Below, piece after piece: positions 1-7,154 of a stretch of DNA of 64,000 nt. The number at the start of each line of letters is the position of its first letter. The first letter of the stretch is position 1. This DNA comes from BNXB01 sp031548005 (GTDB lineage: Bacteria > Bacteroidota > Bacteroidia > Bacteroidales > Azobacteroidaceae). A program made the translations under genes and the position numbers. The stretch spans positions 1 through 64,000 of the forward strand of contig JAVBRK010000003.1 in the NCBI GenBank assembly GCA_031548005.1, given 5' to 3'. The notes beneath the pieces were generated by a model. That model saw nothing but the letters and a program-made list of their open reading frames with translations, made no database searches and was not told the DNA's origin.

Positions 1-552
1 AATAAAGCCCAGCTGGTCGTTGATGCGGCAATCCTGTCCTTCCCGGGCATAAGTCACGATTCGTTTGGCCATGGCTCCGGCTACTTGCCGTACCAGAATC
101 CGGTCTCCGTTCGCCCGTTCGACGACAACGGTCGACCGCTCATTCTCCCTGCTCGATTTGGGGAGGTAAGCAGCCATAAACCGGCCATTCTGATGGGAGC
201 TGTGAATAATTTTTCCATTGGAGGGTATCCAGTTTACATGGGCATCGAATAAACTCATGAAAATAGAAACCTGCATCCGTTTTTCGTGCAGCCATTCATC
301 TTCGAACATCTCTTCGATAACAACAATGGTTCCGTCTGCGGGGGCAACAAGCAGATCGTCCGAAGCAGGAGAAAAGGAATGTTGGGAGTATCTGAAAAAG
401 TTGACTAACAGGGCCGTCAAAGTAAGTGATACAATAAAAAAGGTGTAAAAAAACAGGGAACGCCCCGCCCAACAATACAGGGAAACATTAAGCAAAGCCA
501 ATGTTAAAAGGGAAACTATCAGTATTTTGTAACCTTCGGGGTGGATTCTCAT
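1..552 (-). CDS. psd: Phosphatidylserine decarboxylase, 3' end cut off by the window
   Basis: The reverse strand reads without a stop from ATG at 552 to the window edge (184 codons). The protein starts MRIHPEGYK, has two hydrophobic segments within about the first 50 residues, then 'LLVAPADGTIVVIEE', 'MSLFDAHVNW' and 'VAGAMAKRIVTY', which match the short, type-II-like phosphatidylserine decarboxylase family common in Bacteroidota. The enzyme decarboxylates phosphatidylserine to phosphatidylethanolamine at the inner membrane and cleaves itself to form a pyruvoyl group. The self-cleavage motif near the C-terminus is outside the window, so activity cannot be judged. A well-formed Bacteroidota promoter lies just upstream (579-609). 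Confidence 0.88.
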   Translation of the reverse strand, partial: MRIHPEGYKILIVSLLTLALLNVSLYCWAGRSLFFYTFFIVSLTLTALLVNFFRYSQHSFSPASDDLLVAPADGTIVVIEEMFEDEWLHEKRMQVSIFMSLFDAHVNWIPSNGKIIHSSHQNGRFMAAYLPKSSRENERSTVVVERANGDRILVRQVAGAMAKRIVTYAREGQDCRINDQLGFI

Positions 553-578
553 AAGAAAACCGGAATATTTTTGCACAG

Positions 579-609
579 CAAAGATAGAATATTTTAATCA
601 GTTACCAAA
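579..609 (-). promoter_or_regulatory. Bacteroidota-type promoter of psd
   Basis: On the minus strand a TTTG (606-609) is followed after 19 bases by TATCTTTG (579-586), fitting the TTTG / TAnnTTTG consensus of the primary Bacteroidota sigma factor. The -7 box ends 26 bases before the psd start codon. It is assigned by motif only. Confidence 0.7.
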
Positions 610-618
610 ACGAAAGTG

Positions 619-963
619 TTAAAAGACCCGGCTTTTCGAGTACCCTTCTTTTTGAAGCAATTCCAATACTTTTTTCCTGAAATCACCTTGTATAATGATC
701 TCTCCGTCTTTAGCCGATCCGCCCACTCCGCATTTCACTTTCAGCATTTTTCCCAAAGTTTGCAAATCGTCATCGTTCCCGGTAAAGCCTGTGATAAGCG
801 TCACCATTTTTCCACCACGATTTCGTTTGTCGAGGGAGATCCGTAGTAATTGCTTTTCATTCGGGAGAGTTTCGGCTTCCTCCTCTTCCGATGTTTCATA
901 TTGAAAGTCGGGATTCGTGGAGTAAACCACATTCAGTCGCTCTTTCCAGTCATTCTGTTTCAT
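619..963 (-). CDS. yciH: SUI1/eIF1-like translation factor YciH
   Basis: A 114-residue protein of the eIF1/SUI1 fold. The C-terminal part shows the family pattern: 'LDKRNRGGKMVTLITGF', then a GGSAKDGEIIIQGDFR stretch (about 81-96) that matches the conserved 'GGs.k...ieiQGd.r..v...L' core. Bacterial YciH proteins bind the small ribosomal subunit and are thought to influence initiation fidelity; the physiological role is poorly defined. The first 45 residues are acidic and probably disordered. The gene has its own promoter (986-993), squeezed against the terminator of the PKS operon upstream. Confidence 0.87.
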   Translation of the reverse strand: MKQNDWKERLNVVYSTNPDFQYETSEEEEAETLPNEKQLLRISLDKRNRGGKMVTLITGFTGNDDDLQTLGKMLKVKCGVGGSAKDGEIIIQGDFRKKVLELLQKEGYSKSRVF

Positions 964-985
964 TGATGGTAGTCATAAATTAGAA

Positions 986-993
986 CAAAATTA
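986..993 (-). promoter_or_regulatory. Probable -7 box of yciH promoter
   Basis: TAATTTTG on the minus strand fits TAnnTTTG and lies 22 bases before the yciH ATG. No TTTG is seen at the usual -33 distance; that position falls inside the terminator hairpin of the preceding operon. Assigned by motif only. Confidence 0.45.
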
Positions 994-1034
994 TAAAAAA
1001 TCCTGATAATAGTATTTAAACTGCTTATCAGGAT
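994..1034 (-). terminator. Rho-independent terminator ending the PKS operon
   Basis: A perfect 10-base inverted repeat (ATCCTGATAA at 1000-1009 and TTATCAGGAT at 1025-1034) with a 15-base loop. Read on the minus strand the stem is followed directly by a run of six T (994-999 plus the stem end), the classic layout of an intrinsic terminator. It lies 88 bases past the stop codon of the last glycosyltransferase gene, so it marks the 3' end of the 21-kb operon. Confidence 0.85.
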
Positions 1035-1121
1035 TCTTTGTTTACAGAAAAACTAATTTATTGGATCTGATTTCCTCCATGGATTTATCATTTTATTCTA
1101 TTTTCAGAGGAGAGGTCGAAT

Positions 1122-2078
1122 CTAATCTTTGGCAGATTTTACATCGGAGGTATATTCTTTAATGTAGTAGATCGGTCGCTTTTTTGTTTCATTAAAGATA
1201 ACGCCTAAATACTCTCCGATAATACCTAATGCCAGGAGAACAAATCCACCTAGGAATAATATAACGCTCATTAATGAAGGATAGCCTTCGACCGGGTCTC
1301 CCCACAACAATGCCCTCAGGATTACGGTAATCAGGTAAATAAATGCGACGATCGAGGTCAGCAGTCCTGCAACCGAAACAATCCTCAGCGGAACAACCGA
1401 AAAAGAGGTTAATCCCTTGATGGCTAATTCAGTTAGCTTGATATAATTCCACTTGGTTGTTCCTGCAATTCGTGGATCCCGGTCGTAGTAAATCGGTTTT
1501 TTACGGAAGCCGATAAAGGAAAAGAGCCCTTTCATATTCCGCTCTCTTTCTTTGAGATCCTGTAATGCCTCGATGGCTTGTTTGCTGAACATCCGGAAAT
1601 CTCCGGTATCTACCTGTACCGGAATATCGGAAAGACGGTCCAGGAGTTTGTAATATTGCTTGGAAGACCATTTTTTTAGCCAGGTTTCACCATCACGCTT
1701 TTTGCGTTGGGCATAAACATCATCGTATCCGTTTTCAATTTCTTCGAGCATTTGGGGGATGAGTTCCGGAGGATCTTGCAGGTCTGCATCGATGATCACC
1801 AGTGCATCTCCTTTTATGTAATCGATTCCGGCGCACATGGCCGTTTCTTTTCCGAAATTACGGGATAAATCGATGAACGAAATACGTTCGTCTTTTTGTT
1901 GGAGTTCACGTATCTGAAAAAGGGTATCGTCGGTGCTTCCGTCATTCACAAACAGAATTTCATACCGACAGGGCAATGAAGTTAACACTTTTGTCAACCG
2001 TTCATATAATAAAGATATGCATTCACTTTCGTTGTACATCGGAACCAGGACGCTCAGGAGTGTTGTTTTCATAGGCAA
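1122..2078 (-). CDS. GT2 family polyprenyl-phosphate-type glycosyltransferase (GtrB/ArnC-like)
   Basis: 318 residues. An N-terminal GT-A domain has 'VPMYNESE' (12-19), 'FVNDGSTDDT' (43-52) and a metal-binding DAD (97-99) followed by 'QDPPELIPQM'. Two C-terminal membrane segments (about 232-258 and 268-295) give the layout of DPM1/GtrB/ArnC enzymes, which load a sugar onto undecaprenyl phosphate on the cytoplasmic face. It is the last gene of the operon, 23 bases after the GT-C gene, so the two form a plausible donor-maker/transferase pair. The sugar is unknown. ATG at 2078 or 2072 could both be the start. The fold is clear; the substrate is inference. Confidence 0.88.
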   Translation of the reverse strand: MPMKTTLLSVLVPMYNESECISLLYERLTKVLTSLPCRYEILFVNDGSTDDTLFQIRELQQKDERISFIDLSRNFGKETAMCAGIDYIKGDALVIIDADLQDPPELIPQMLEEIENGYDDVYAQRKKRDGETWLKKWSSKQYYKLLDRLSDIPVQVDTGDFRMFSKQAIEALQDLKERERNMKGLFSFIGFRKKPIYYDRDPRIAGTTKWNYIKLTELAIKGLTSFSVVPLRIVSVAGLLTSIVAFIYLITVILRALLWGDPVEGYPSLMSVILFLGGFVLLALGIIGEYLGVIFNETKKRPIYYIKEYTSDVKSAKD

Positions 2079-2101
2079 ATGTATTTTGTCGGTTTATTTT
2101 T

Positions 2102-3697
2102 TTACTCTTTTATTTTGTATAACTCTATAATACTCAAGCTATTTTCGTCAATTGTGCTGAGTATGGTATCTTTCTGTATCAGGGTATAGTTTTCCTGCAG
2201 GGCCGGAAGGGACCTGAAATAGGCATATTTATTGGTTTCCCTTTCCTCCGGTCTCGTCCCGCTCGAGGACACCACATTCGAGATCAAGTCACGTTTATAT
2301 ACGGTCGGGCTGTTCATAACAATGAATTTTACTTTCTTTTCTTCAATGTATTTCGTTTGCTCGTCTCTCATCTGCGGATAAGATTCATGGGTCAGATTCG
2401 GACTGATAAAATAACGGACATTCGGAACAATATTACAAGCCGTGAAAAGACCGTTTTCCATACCGTATGTGAGTGCCAGCAAGGTCGGGTCTTTTTCCTT
2501 GTTGATTGTTTTAGCCAGGTCTCCCATAACGATGCCGGGGCCTTTAACCAACAGGCCGGCAGTCCTTGTTTCCATCATCTTTGTCCGACTGAAGCCGGTA
2601 TAAATCAGAACGATTGCAAGTACCATGACGAATACCGGAGAAAGCCTGGCTGTTCTGACATATTTTCTGATAAACAGAAACAGGCAAACAATTCCCAGGA
2701 AACTCAGGGATAAGAGTGTAACCGGGTAATAATACTGGTAAACGAGAGGGGCATATACTACGAAGAACAGTGAGAGACCTGTCAGGAAAAAGGCCCATTT
2801 ACCGATTGTGTTCCCAATACATTTGAATGAGAAACAGAAAACGCCTACAGGCGCCAGGATGCAAAGCGACAAAGGTTCCAGGTATAAATAGAGTAATTTA
2901 TAAAACATGGGAAGCAGGGATTTGATCGCCCCATACCTGCTGTTCAATAAAATATACACATCATAGGCTTCTGCCAGGGCATTGTTTACATAAAAATAAA
3001 TGCAGATCGGTGCAGCTATGATTGAGACGCCTCCTACAAATGCCAATGCATTCCACCCGAAATTTTTAAATTCTTTTTTAAGTAACAGGTTCAGGAAAAT
3101 TCCAGCCAACGGGAAAAACCAGAAAATGCACAGGTTTATTTTAGAAAAAAGAACTGCCGACCACAGCGCTCCATGCAAAAGCATCACATAAGGGTTGTGC
3201 CGGGAGGCCTCTTTGTCCTTAAAATACTTGACAAAGAAATAGAGGCTGATGCACTGGAATGTCAGGATAAATTCTTCTGCCGATCCTCCGGCTTTCATAG
3301 GTCCGATCAGCAGAACCGGAAGGATAAACGAAGCAAGACAGGCCGCTGCTTTTCCCAAGTAAAGGTTTGCCAGGCGGTACAGGGAATAAACCATCAGAAA
3401 CCAGCAGGCAAATTCGATCAGGAACATTCCGAAAAACGAATGATTGGATATCAGGTATCCAAAGCCATACAGGAAAAATATAAACGGACCTTTATGGTCG
3501 AAAACTTCGGTATAGGGTACTTTTCCATTGAAAATGGATTTTCCGATTGTAAAATAGACGTTGACGTCCGACCACTCGTTCGAAAAATACATCGGAGACA
3601 TATGGGTCGTGAATAGAAGTAGAAAAAATAAATATAGAAAGATATATGCAATTACTTTTTTGTCTGTTACTTCACCTGAGAATAATTTTTTAATCAT
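2102..3697 (-). CDS. GT-C membrane glycosyltransferase (GT39/ArnT-like)
   Basis: 531 residues, mostly hydrophobic, with roughly 11-12 predicted membrane spans. The first periplasmic loop, after span 1, has an acidic patch ('NEWSDVNVYFTIGKSI') and 'EVFDHKGPFIFFLYGFG', the pattern of GT-C enzymes in which an Asp/Glu next to the first helix is catalytic and a D-H-K-G-P motif follows. Such enzymes take sugars from polyprenyl phosphates and transfer them to lipids or proteins outside the cytoplasmic membrane. The neighbouring GtrB-like gene fits as donor synthase. The acceptor could be the polyketide made by this operon, but this is inference. The last ~100 residues form a soluble tail. Confidence 0.75.
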   Translation of the reverse strand: MIKKLFSGEVTDKKVIAYIFLYLFFLLLFTTHMSPMYFSNEWSDVNVYFTIGKSIFNGKVPYTEVFDHKGPFIFFLYGFGYLISNHSFFGMFLIEFACWFLMVYSLYRLANLYLGKAAACLASFILPVLLIGPMKAGGSAEEFILTFQCISLYFFVKYFKDKEASRHNPYVMLLHGALWSAVLFSKINLCIFWFFPLAGIFLNLLLKKEFKNFGWNALAFVGGVSIIAAPICIYFYVNNALAEAYDVYILLNSRYGAIKSLLPMFYKLLYLYLEPLSLCILAPVGVFCFSFKCIGNTIGKWAFFLTGLSLFFVVYAPLVYQYYYPVTLLSLSFLGIVCLFLFIRKYVRTARLSPVFVMVLAIVLIYTGFSRTKMMETRTAGLLVKGPGIVMGDLAKTINKEKDPTLLALTYGMENGLFTACNIVPNVRYFISPNLTHESYPQMRDEQTKYIEEKKVKFIVMNSPTVYKRDLISNVVSSSGTRPEERETNKYAYFRSLPALQENYTLIQKDTILSTIDENSLSIIELYKIKE

Positions 3698-3733
3698 TTC
3701 TGATACATTAAATGGTTTGTGAAAAAAACGTTC

Positions 3734-4912
3734 TTACTTGCAGATAGATTCCAATAATCCCGCCGCTCTTGTATTTCCACCGGCTTCGATGAAAGATTGC
3801 TGTATTTCTTTTGCCGCATGCTTGTAGCGCAGATTATTCAATAACTCATCGATGGCGTTGGCTACATCCTGTGCCCGCATTCTGGTATATTTGATCCTGA
3901 TTCCGCATCCGTAAGTGTCGATCAGCAGGGCGGTATGCGATTGGTCGAAAGCCATCGGGATAATCAACATCGGAATGCCATTCATGTAGGTATCACAAAC
4001 GGTGTTGAGTCCTCCGTGCCCGATCACCACATCGACATGCTTTAATAATTCAGACTGGGGAACGTAGCTTTGTACAATGAAATTTTCCGGCCATTCTTCC
4101 AGTATTTTAGGATCGGCTGCCGCGACCACTGTCAGCGGTTTATCTTTCAGAGCTTCCACCATTTTACTGAAAAATTCTTTCCTGCTGTCGACCAGAACAG
4201 TTCCGATGGATATATACACTTTCGGATTATTGCTCCGGTGTAAGCGATCCCAGTCGAAAGGAGTATTGTCGGGGCGTCCGGATAGCGATCCGATGAATTT
4301 CATGTAAGGAGGAATCGACGCTTCGTCATAACCGCAGAAAAGCGGGGAAGTATAGTACATATTCAGTTCTTTGGACTGGATATATTCTTCGTCTCCCATG
4401 ATTCCTAACTCTTTTTGCATTCCGATAATGGAATCGTGCACCCAGTTGGTTACTTTGGGGGCCACCTGGTTGTCTTTTATGGCATTGGGCGTGATTGGAG
4501 TCAGCGTAGCGCAGGGAATTTGCTTCAGGTGGGCCGATAACGTTCCGGCAAAAGTAATGCAATCGTTCACGATAACATCCGGTTTGTACAGGTCGATAAC
4601 CCGGTTAAATTCTTCAAACATCATCTTTGCAAACGGAATGTAGGTATCTTCTAATCCCAGCTTCAATGCAGCCAGAGCCGGCATATTAGCTCCCTTATTT
4701 TGCAGTTGAATGATACGTTCGATCTCCTCCTTATTTTTTTCTGCTGTTTCCTGCAGATAAAAGAATTGTCCTCCTTTAGGAATAAGATCGGGTTTTAAAA
4801 GCGACATGCCACACCAGGCTACATCATGCCCCCGTGCCAGCAGGGTTTGCCCTAAGCTTAAAGTAGGGTTAATATGCCCCCAGAAAGGAGGTATTGCAAA
4901 TATAAATTTCAT
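3734..4912 (-). CDS. UGT/MGT-type glycosyltransferase, copy 2
   Basis: 392 residues of the GT1 (GT-B fold) family. The N-terminus has 'IPPFWGHINPTLSLG' (acceptor-side loop with the catalytic-type His), the C-terminal half has 'VVIGHGGLNTVCDTYMNG' and 'PMAFDQSHTALLI', which match the donor-binding HGG...D-Q signature of macrolide and carotenoid glucosyltransferases such as YjiC and CrtX. It therefore probably moves a sugar from a nucleotide donor onto a hydroxyl of a lipophilic small molecule in the cytosol. Its start codon overlaps the stop of the next upstream gene by one base (TAATG), so the pair is translationally coupled. The two are clear paralogues. Confidence 0.88.
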   Translation of the reverse strand: MKFIFAIPPFWGHINPTLSLGQTLLARGHDVAWCGMSLLKPDLIPKGGQFFYLQETAEKNKEEIERIIQLQNKGANMPALAALKLGLEDTYIPFAKMMFEEFNRVIDLYKPDVIVNDCITFAGTLSAHLKQIPCATLTPITPNAIKDNQVAPKVTNWVHDSIIGMQKELGIMGDEEYIQSKELNMYYTSPLFCGYDEASIPPYMKFIGSLSGRPDNTPFDWDRLHRSNNPKVYISIGTVLVDSRKEFFSKMVEALKDKPLTVVAAADPKILEEWPENFIVQSYVPQSELLKHVDVVIGHGGLNTVCDTYMNGIPMLIIPMAFDQSHTALLIDTYGCGIRIKYTRMRAQDVANAIDELLNNLRYKHAAKEIQQSFIEAGGNTRAAGLLESICK

Positions 4913-6102
4913 TACTTATTCTTTGTTAATAAAGATTCTAAAAGACTGACCGCCTTGGGTAATCCTCCGGCTTCAATGAAAGACTCCTGTATAATCTTTG
5001 CATTTCGGACATACTCTTTATCCTCCAGTACCGTAAATACGGCCTCTTCCAGATGATTGGCCCTGAACCTGTTGAAATTAAGTCTGATGCCGCAATGCTG
5101 ATTGGTAACACAACTGGCGACATACGACTGATCGTAAGCGATTGGTATGATTACCAATGGCTTAGCATTTGATAATGTTTCACAAACAGTATTGTTCCCT
5201 CCATGGCAAACCACAGCATCCATGTAGGGAAGCAACTCCAATTGAGGAATCCGGCTGAATATATGAAAATTTTCCGGGATTTCATCAAAGATACCGGGAT
5301 CGGATACGATAATGACTAAGATATTTTTATCCCTGAAAGCTTCAGTTACCTTATGAAAGAACTGTTTTTTTTGTTCATGATCAAAAGTAGTACCGATACT
5401 CACAAGAATTTTAGGCTGGTCTGTTTTTATTTTAAATTGCTCCCAGTTAAAATCGTTACAAACATCGGTGCGGTTAATTACCGGTCCCACAAATTGAAAA
5501 TAATCCGGTAATTCCGAGTTTCCGAAAAAAGCTTTGGAGGTATAGATTAAAGACAACCGTCGGGAGCAGTCCAGACGTGTTTCTTCCGGAATTCCCAGGC
5601 TTTTCTGAAATCGAATAATCTGATCGCTTTCCCATTTGTGTACGCCCGGAAGCGCATTTTCTGCCTGTATGGCTGCGGGAGCAGTTACAGATGTAGCATA
5701 AGGTATCTTATTCTGTACAGCCACGGCAGCTGCAGAAAACATTTGCTGATCATTGAGAATAATATCCGGATGGTAGGTATCGACGATATTCCGGAGTCCT
5801 TCGACTATTCCTGTATTAATAGGTACCAGTACGTCTTCATAGAGAAATTTGAGGCTTTCCAGTCCATACACAGCCTTCTTGCTTAATTCCCGAAGCTTAA
5901 ATTCTATAGCATTTTTTTCAGCCTCACTTATATTAATCTCGATCAGTAGAAATTCACCTTTGTCCGGAATACGCTCCTTCAGGGCCGGGTCAAAACTTAC
6001 CCACGCGACCTGATGTCCGTTTTTTATTAATCCGGCTCCTAATCCAAGGGTAGGGTTGATGTGCCCTGTGAAAGGAGGAACGACAAATAGAAATTTACTC
6101 AT
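4912..6102 (-). CDS. UGT/MGT-type glycosyltransferase, copy 1
   Basis: 396 residues, same family and layout as its downstream neighbour: 'VPPFTGHINPTLGLG' at the N-terminus, 'VVCHGGNNTVCETLSNA' and 'PIAYDQSYVASCV' in the C-terminal donor domain. The two copies align along their whole length, including C-terminal 'QESFIEAGG' versus 'QQSFIEAGG', but have diverged through much of the rest, so this is an old tandem duplication with probable division of labour (two sugars, two positions, or successive sugars). It starts 16 bases after the hydrolase gene. Donor and acceptor cannot be read from the sequence. Confidence 0.88.
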   Translation of the reverse strand: MSKFLFVVPPFTGHINPTLGLGAGLIKNGHQVAWVSFDPALKERIPDKGEFLLIEINISEAEKNAIEFKLRELSKKAVYGLESLKFLYEDVLVPINTGIVEGLRNIVDTYHPDIILNDQQMFSAAAVAVQNKIPYATSVTAPAAIQAENALPGVHKWESDQIIRFQKSLGIPEETRLDCSRRLSLIYTSKAFFGNSELPDYFQFVGPVINRTDVCNDFNWEQFKIKTDQPKILVSIGTTFDHEQKKQFFHKVTEAFRDKNILVIIVSDPGIFDEIPENFHIFSRIPQLELLPYMDAVVCHGGNNTVCETLSNAKPLVIIPIAYDQSYVASCVTNQHCGIRLNFNRFRANHLEEAVFTVLEDKEYVRNAKIIQESFIEAGGLPKAVSLLESLLTKNK

Positions 6103-6118
6103 TTCTTTAAAATATTAA

Positions 6119-6901
6119 TTATCTTAAAAAACTATTAATTTGATTGGTAATCCATTGCGGCTCCTGAACGGGCAGATTATGATTTCCCGGAGTAGTTTGT
6201 AACACGCTGCCGGGTATCATCTGATGCAGAAGTTCTCCGGCTTGCAGGCAATCGGAAGACTCTCCATACAAGAGTAATGTTTTATGACCGACCGGATTTT
6301 TTTCAATCTGATCAAAGAAATCGTTGTCTTTGTTGAAATCTTCTTTTATGCTCGTATGATTGAACAGATAATCGAAAAGCTGTCTGTTTTTTTCTATTTG
6401 CCTTCGCCCGGGCTTCAAGGCTGTCGTCGACTCATAATTATTTAAATACTGGTCAATGAATTCGTTCCCGAATTTCTGGATCATTTCCGGAGAATCACCC
6501 TGGTCTGGTCTCGGAGATTCGATCACGATCAGTTTTTCTACCCTGCCGGGATAAAGCAGGGCCGTTTTCAAAGCGATCAGGCCACCGTAACTATATCCGA
6601 TCAGATGGACTTTATTTAACTGCAATGTATCCATCAGGGCGATCAGATCGTTCGACATGGACTCCAGATCGTATCCGTGATCGGATCGTTCACTCATGCC
6701 ATGCCCTTTCAGATCGTACATGACCACCCGAAACCGATCCGATAAGTTGGGGGAGATATTGAAGTAAAAAACAGACAAATTGGTAAACATACCATGAATC
6801 ATCACAATGGCCTGTGATGACTCATGATTCATTTCCAATAGATGGATATTCTTATTATTTACCTGAACGATTGGCATTGATGATAAATTCAATGATATCA
6901 T
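6119..6901 (-). CDS. Alpha/beta-hydrolase, possible chain-release thioesterase/esterase
   Basis: 260 residues of the alpha/beta-hydrolase superfamily. Visible are the oxyanion region 'VMIHGMFTN' (33-41), the nucleophile elbow G-Y-S104-Y-G, a likely acid at Asp217 ('GESSD') and the catalytic His241 in 'PGNHNLP'. Neither PKS subunit has a thioesterase domain, so this enzyme is the best candidate in the operon for releasing the chain from the carrier protein, or for hydrolysing a lipid precursor; that role is inferred from context. The start overlaps the ACP gene by 47 bases if ATG 6901 is used, or 23 if ATG 6877 (MPIVQVNNKN) is used; the latter looks more natural. Confidence 0.85.
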   Translation of the reverse strand: MISLNLSSMPIVQVNNKNIHLLEMNHESSQAIVMIHGMFTNLSVFYFNISPNLSDRFRVVMYDLKGHGMSERSDHGYDLESMSNDLIALMDTLQLNKVHLIGYSYGGLIALKTALLYPGRVEKLIVIESPRPDQGDSPEMIQKFGNEFIDQYLNNYESTTALKPGRRQIEKNRQLFDYLFNHTSIKEDFNKDNDFFDQIEKNPVGHKTLLLYGESSDCLQAGELLHQMIPGSVLQTTPGNHNLPVQEPQWITNQINSFLR

Positions 6902-7154
6902 TTAAACTGAGATCGACTAACTGGTCCAGATCCATGCCTGATAACCAGGAAGTAAAGTCGATTTCTTTACCGTATTTCAGCTTTACCTTCTCTGCAAAAG
7001 ATACGATTTCGATGCTGTCCATTTCCAGATCTTTCGTGAATACACTATTTTCCGTAATGTTCAATTCTTCTGCTATGTCGGCGCCAATGATTTCAGCTAT
7101 AAATTGTTTCAGATTCTCCAGAATCTCTTGTTTTTCTTTTTTTATTTCGTCCAT
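6855..7154 (-). CDS. Free-standing acyl carrier protein
   Basis: 99 residues, acidic and helical. 'KDLEMDSIEIVSFAEK' (41-56) carries the phosphopantetheine attachment serine (Ser47 in D-S-I). The protein resembles type II ACPs. It overlaps PKS2 by 13 bases and the hydrolase gene downstream, so all three are probably translated in a coupled way. Because PKS1 already has two internal ACPs, a third separate ACP suggests a hand-over step: a starter unit, a tailoring enzyme, or delivery to the release enzyme. PKS2 contains the phosphopantetheinyl transferase that could activate it. Confidence 0.9.
   Translation of the reverse strand: MDEIKKEKQEILENLKQFIAEIIGADIAEELNITENSVFTKDLEMDSIEIVSFAEKVKLKYGKEIDFTSWLSGMDLDQLVDLSLNDIIEFIINANRSGK

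Noticed and set aside
3734..6102. Recent duplication of the two UGT-like genes
   Set aside because: Motifs and ends align, but the protein sequences differ throughout, so the duplication is old; I did not annotate it as a DNA repeat.
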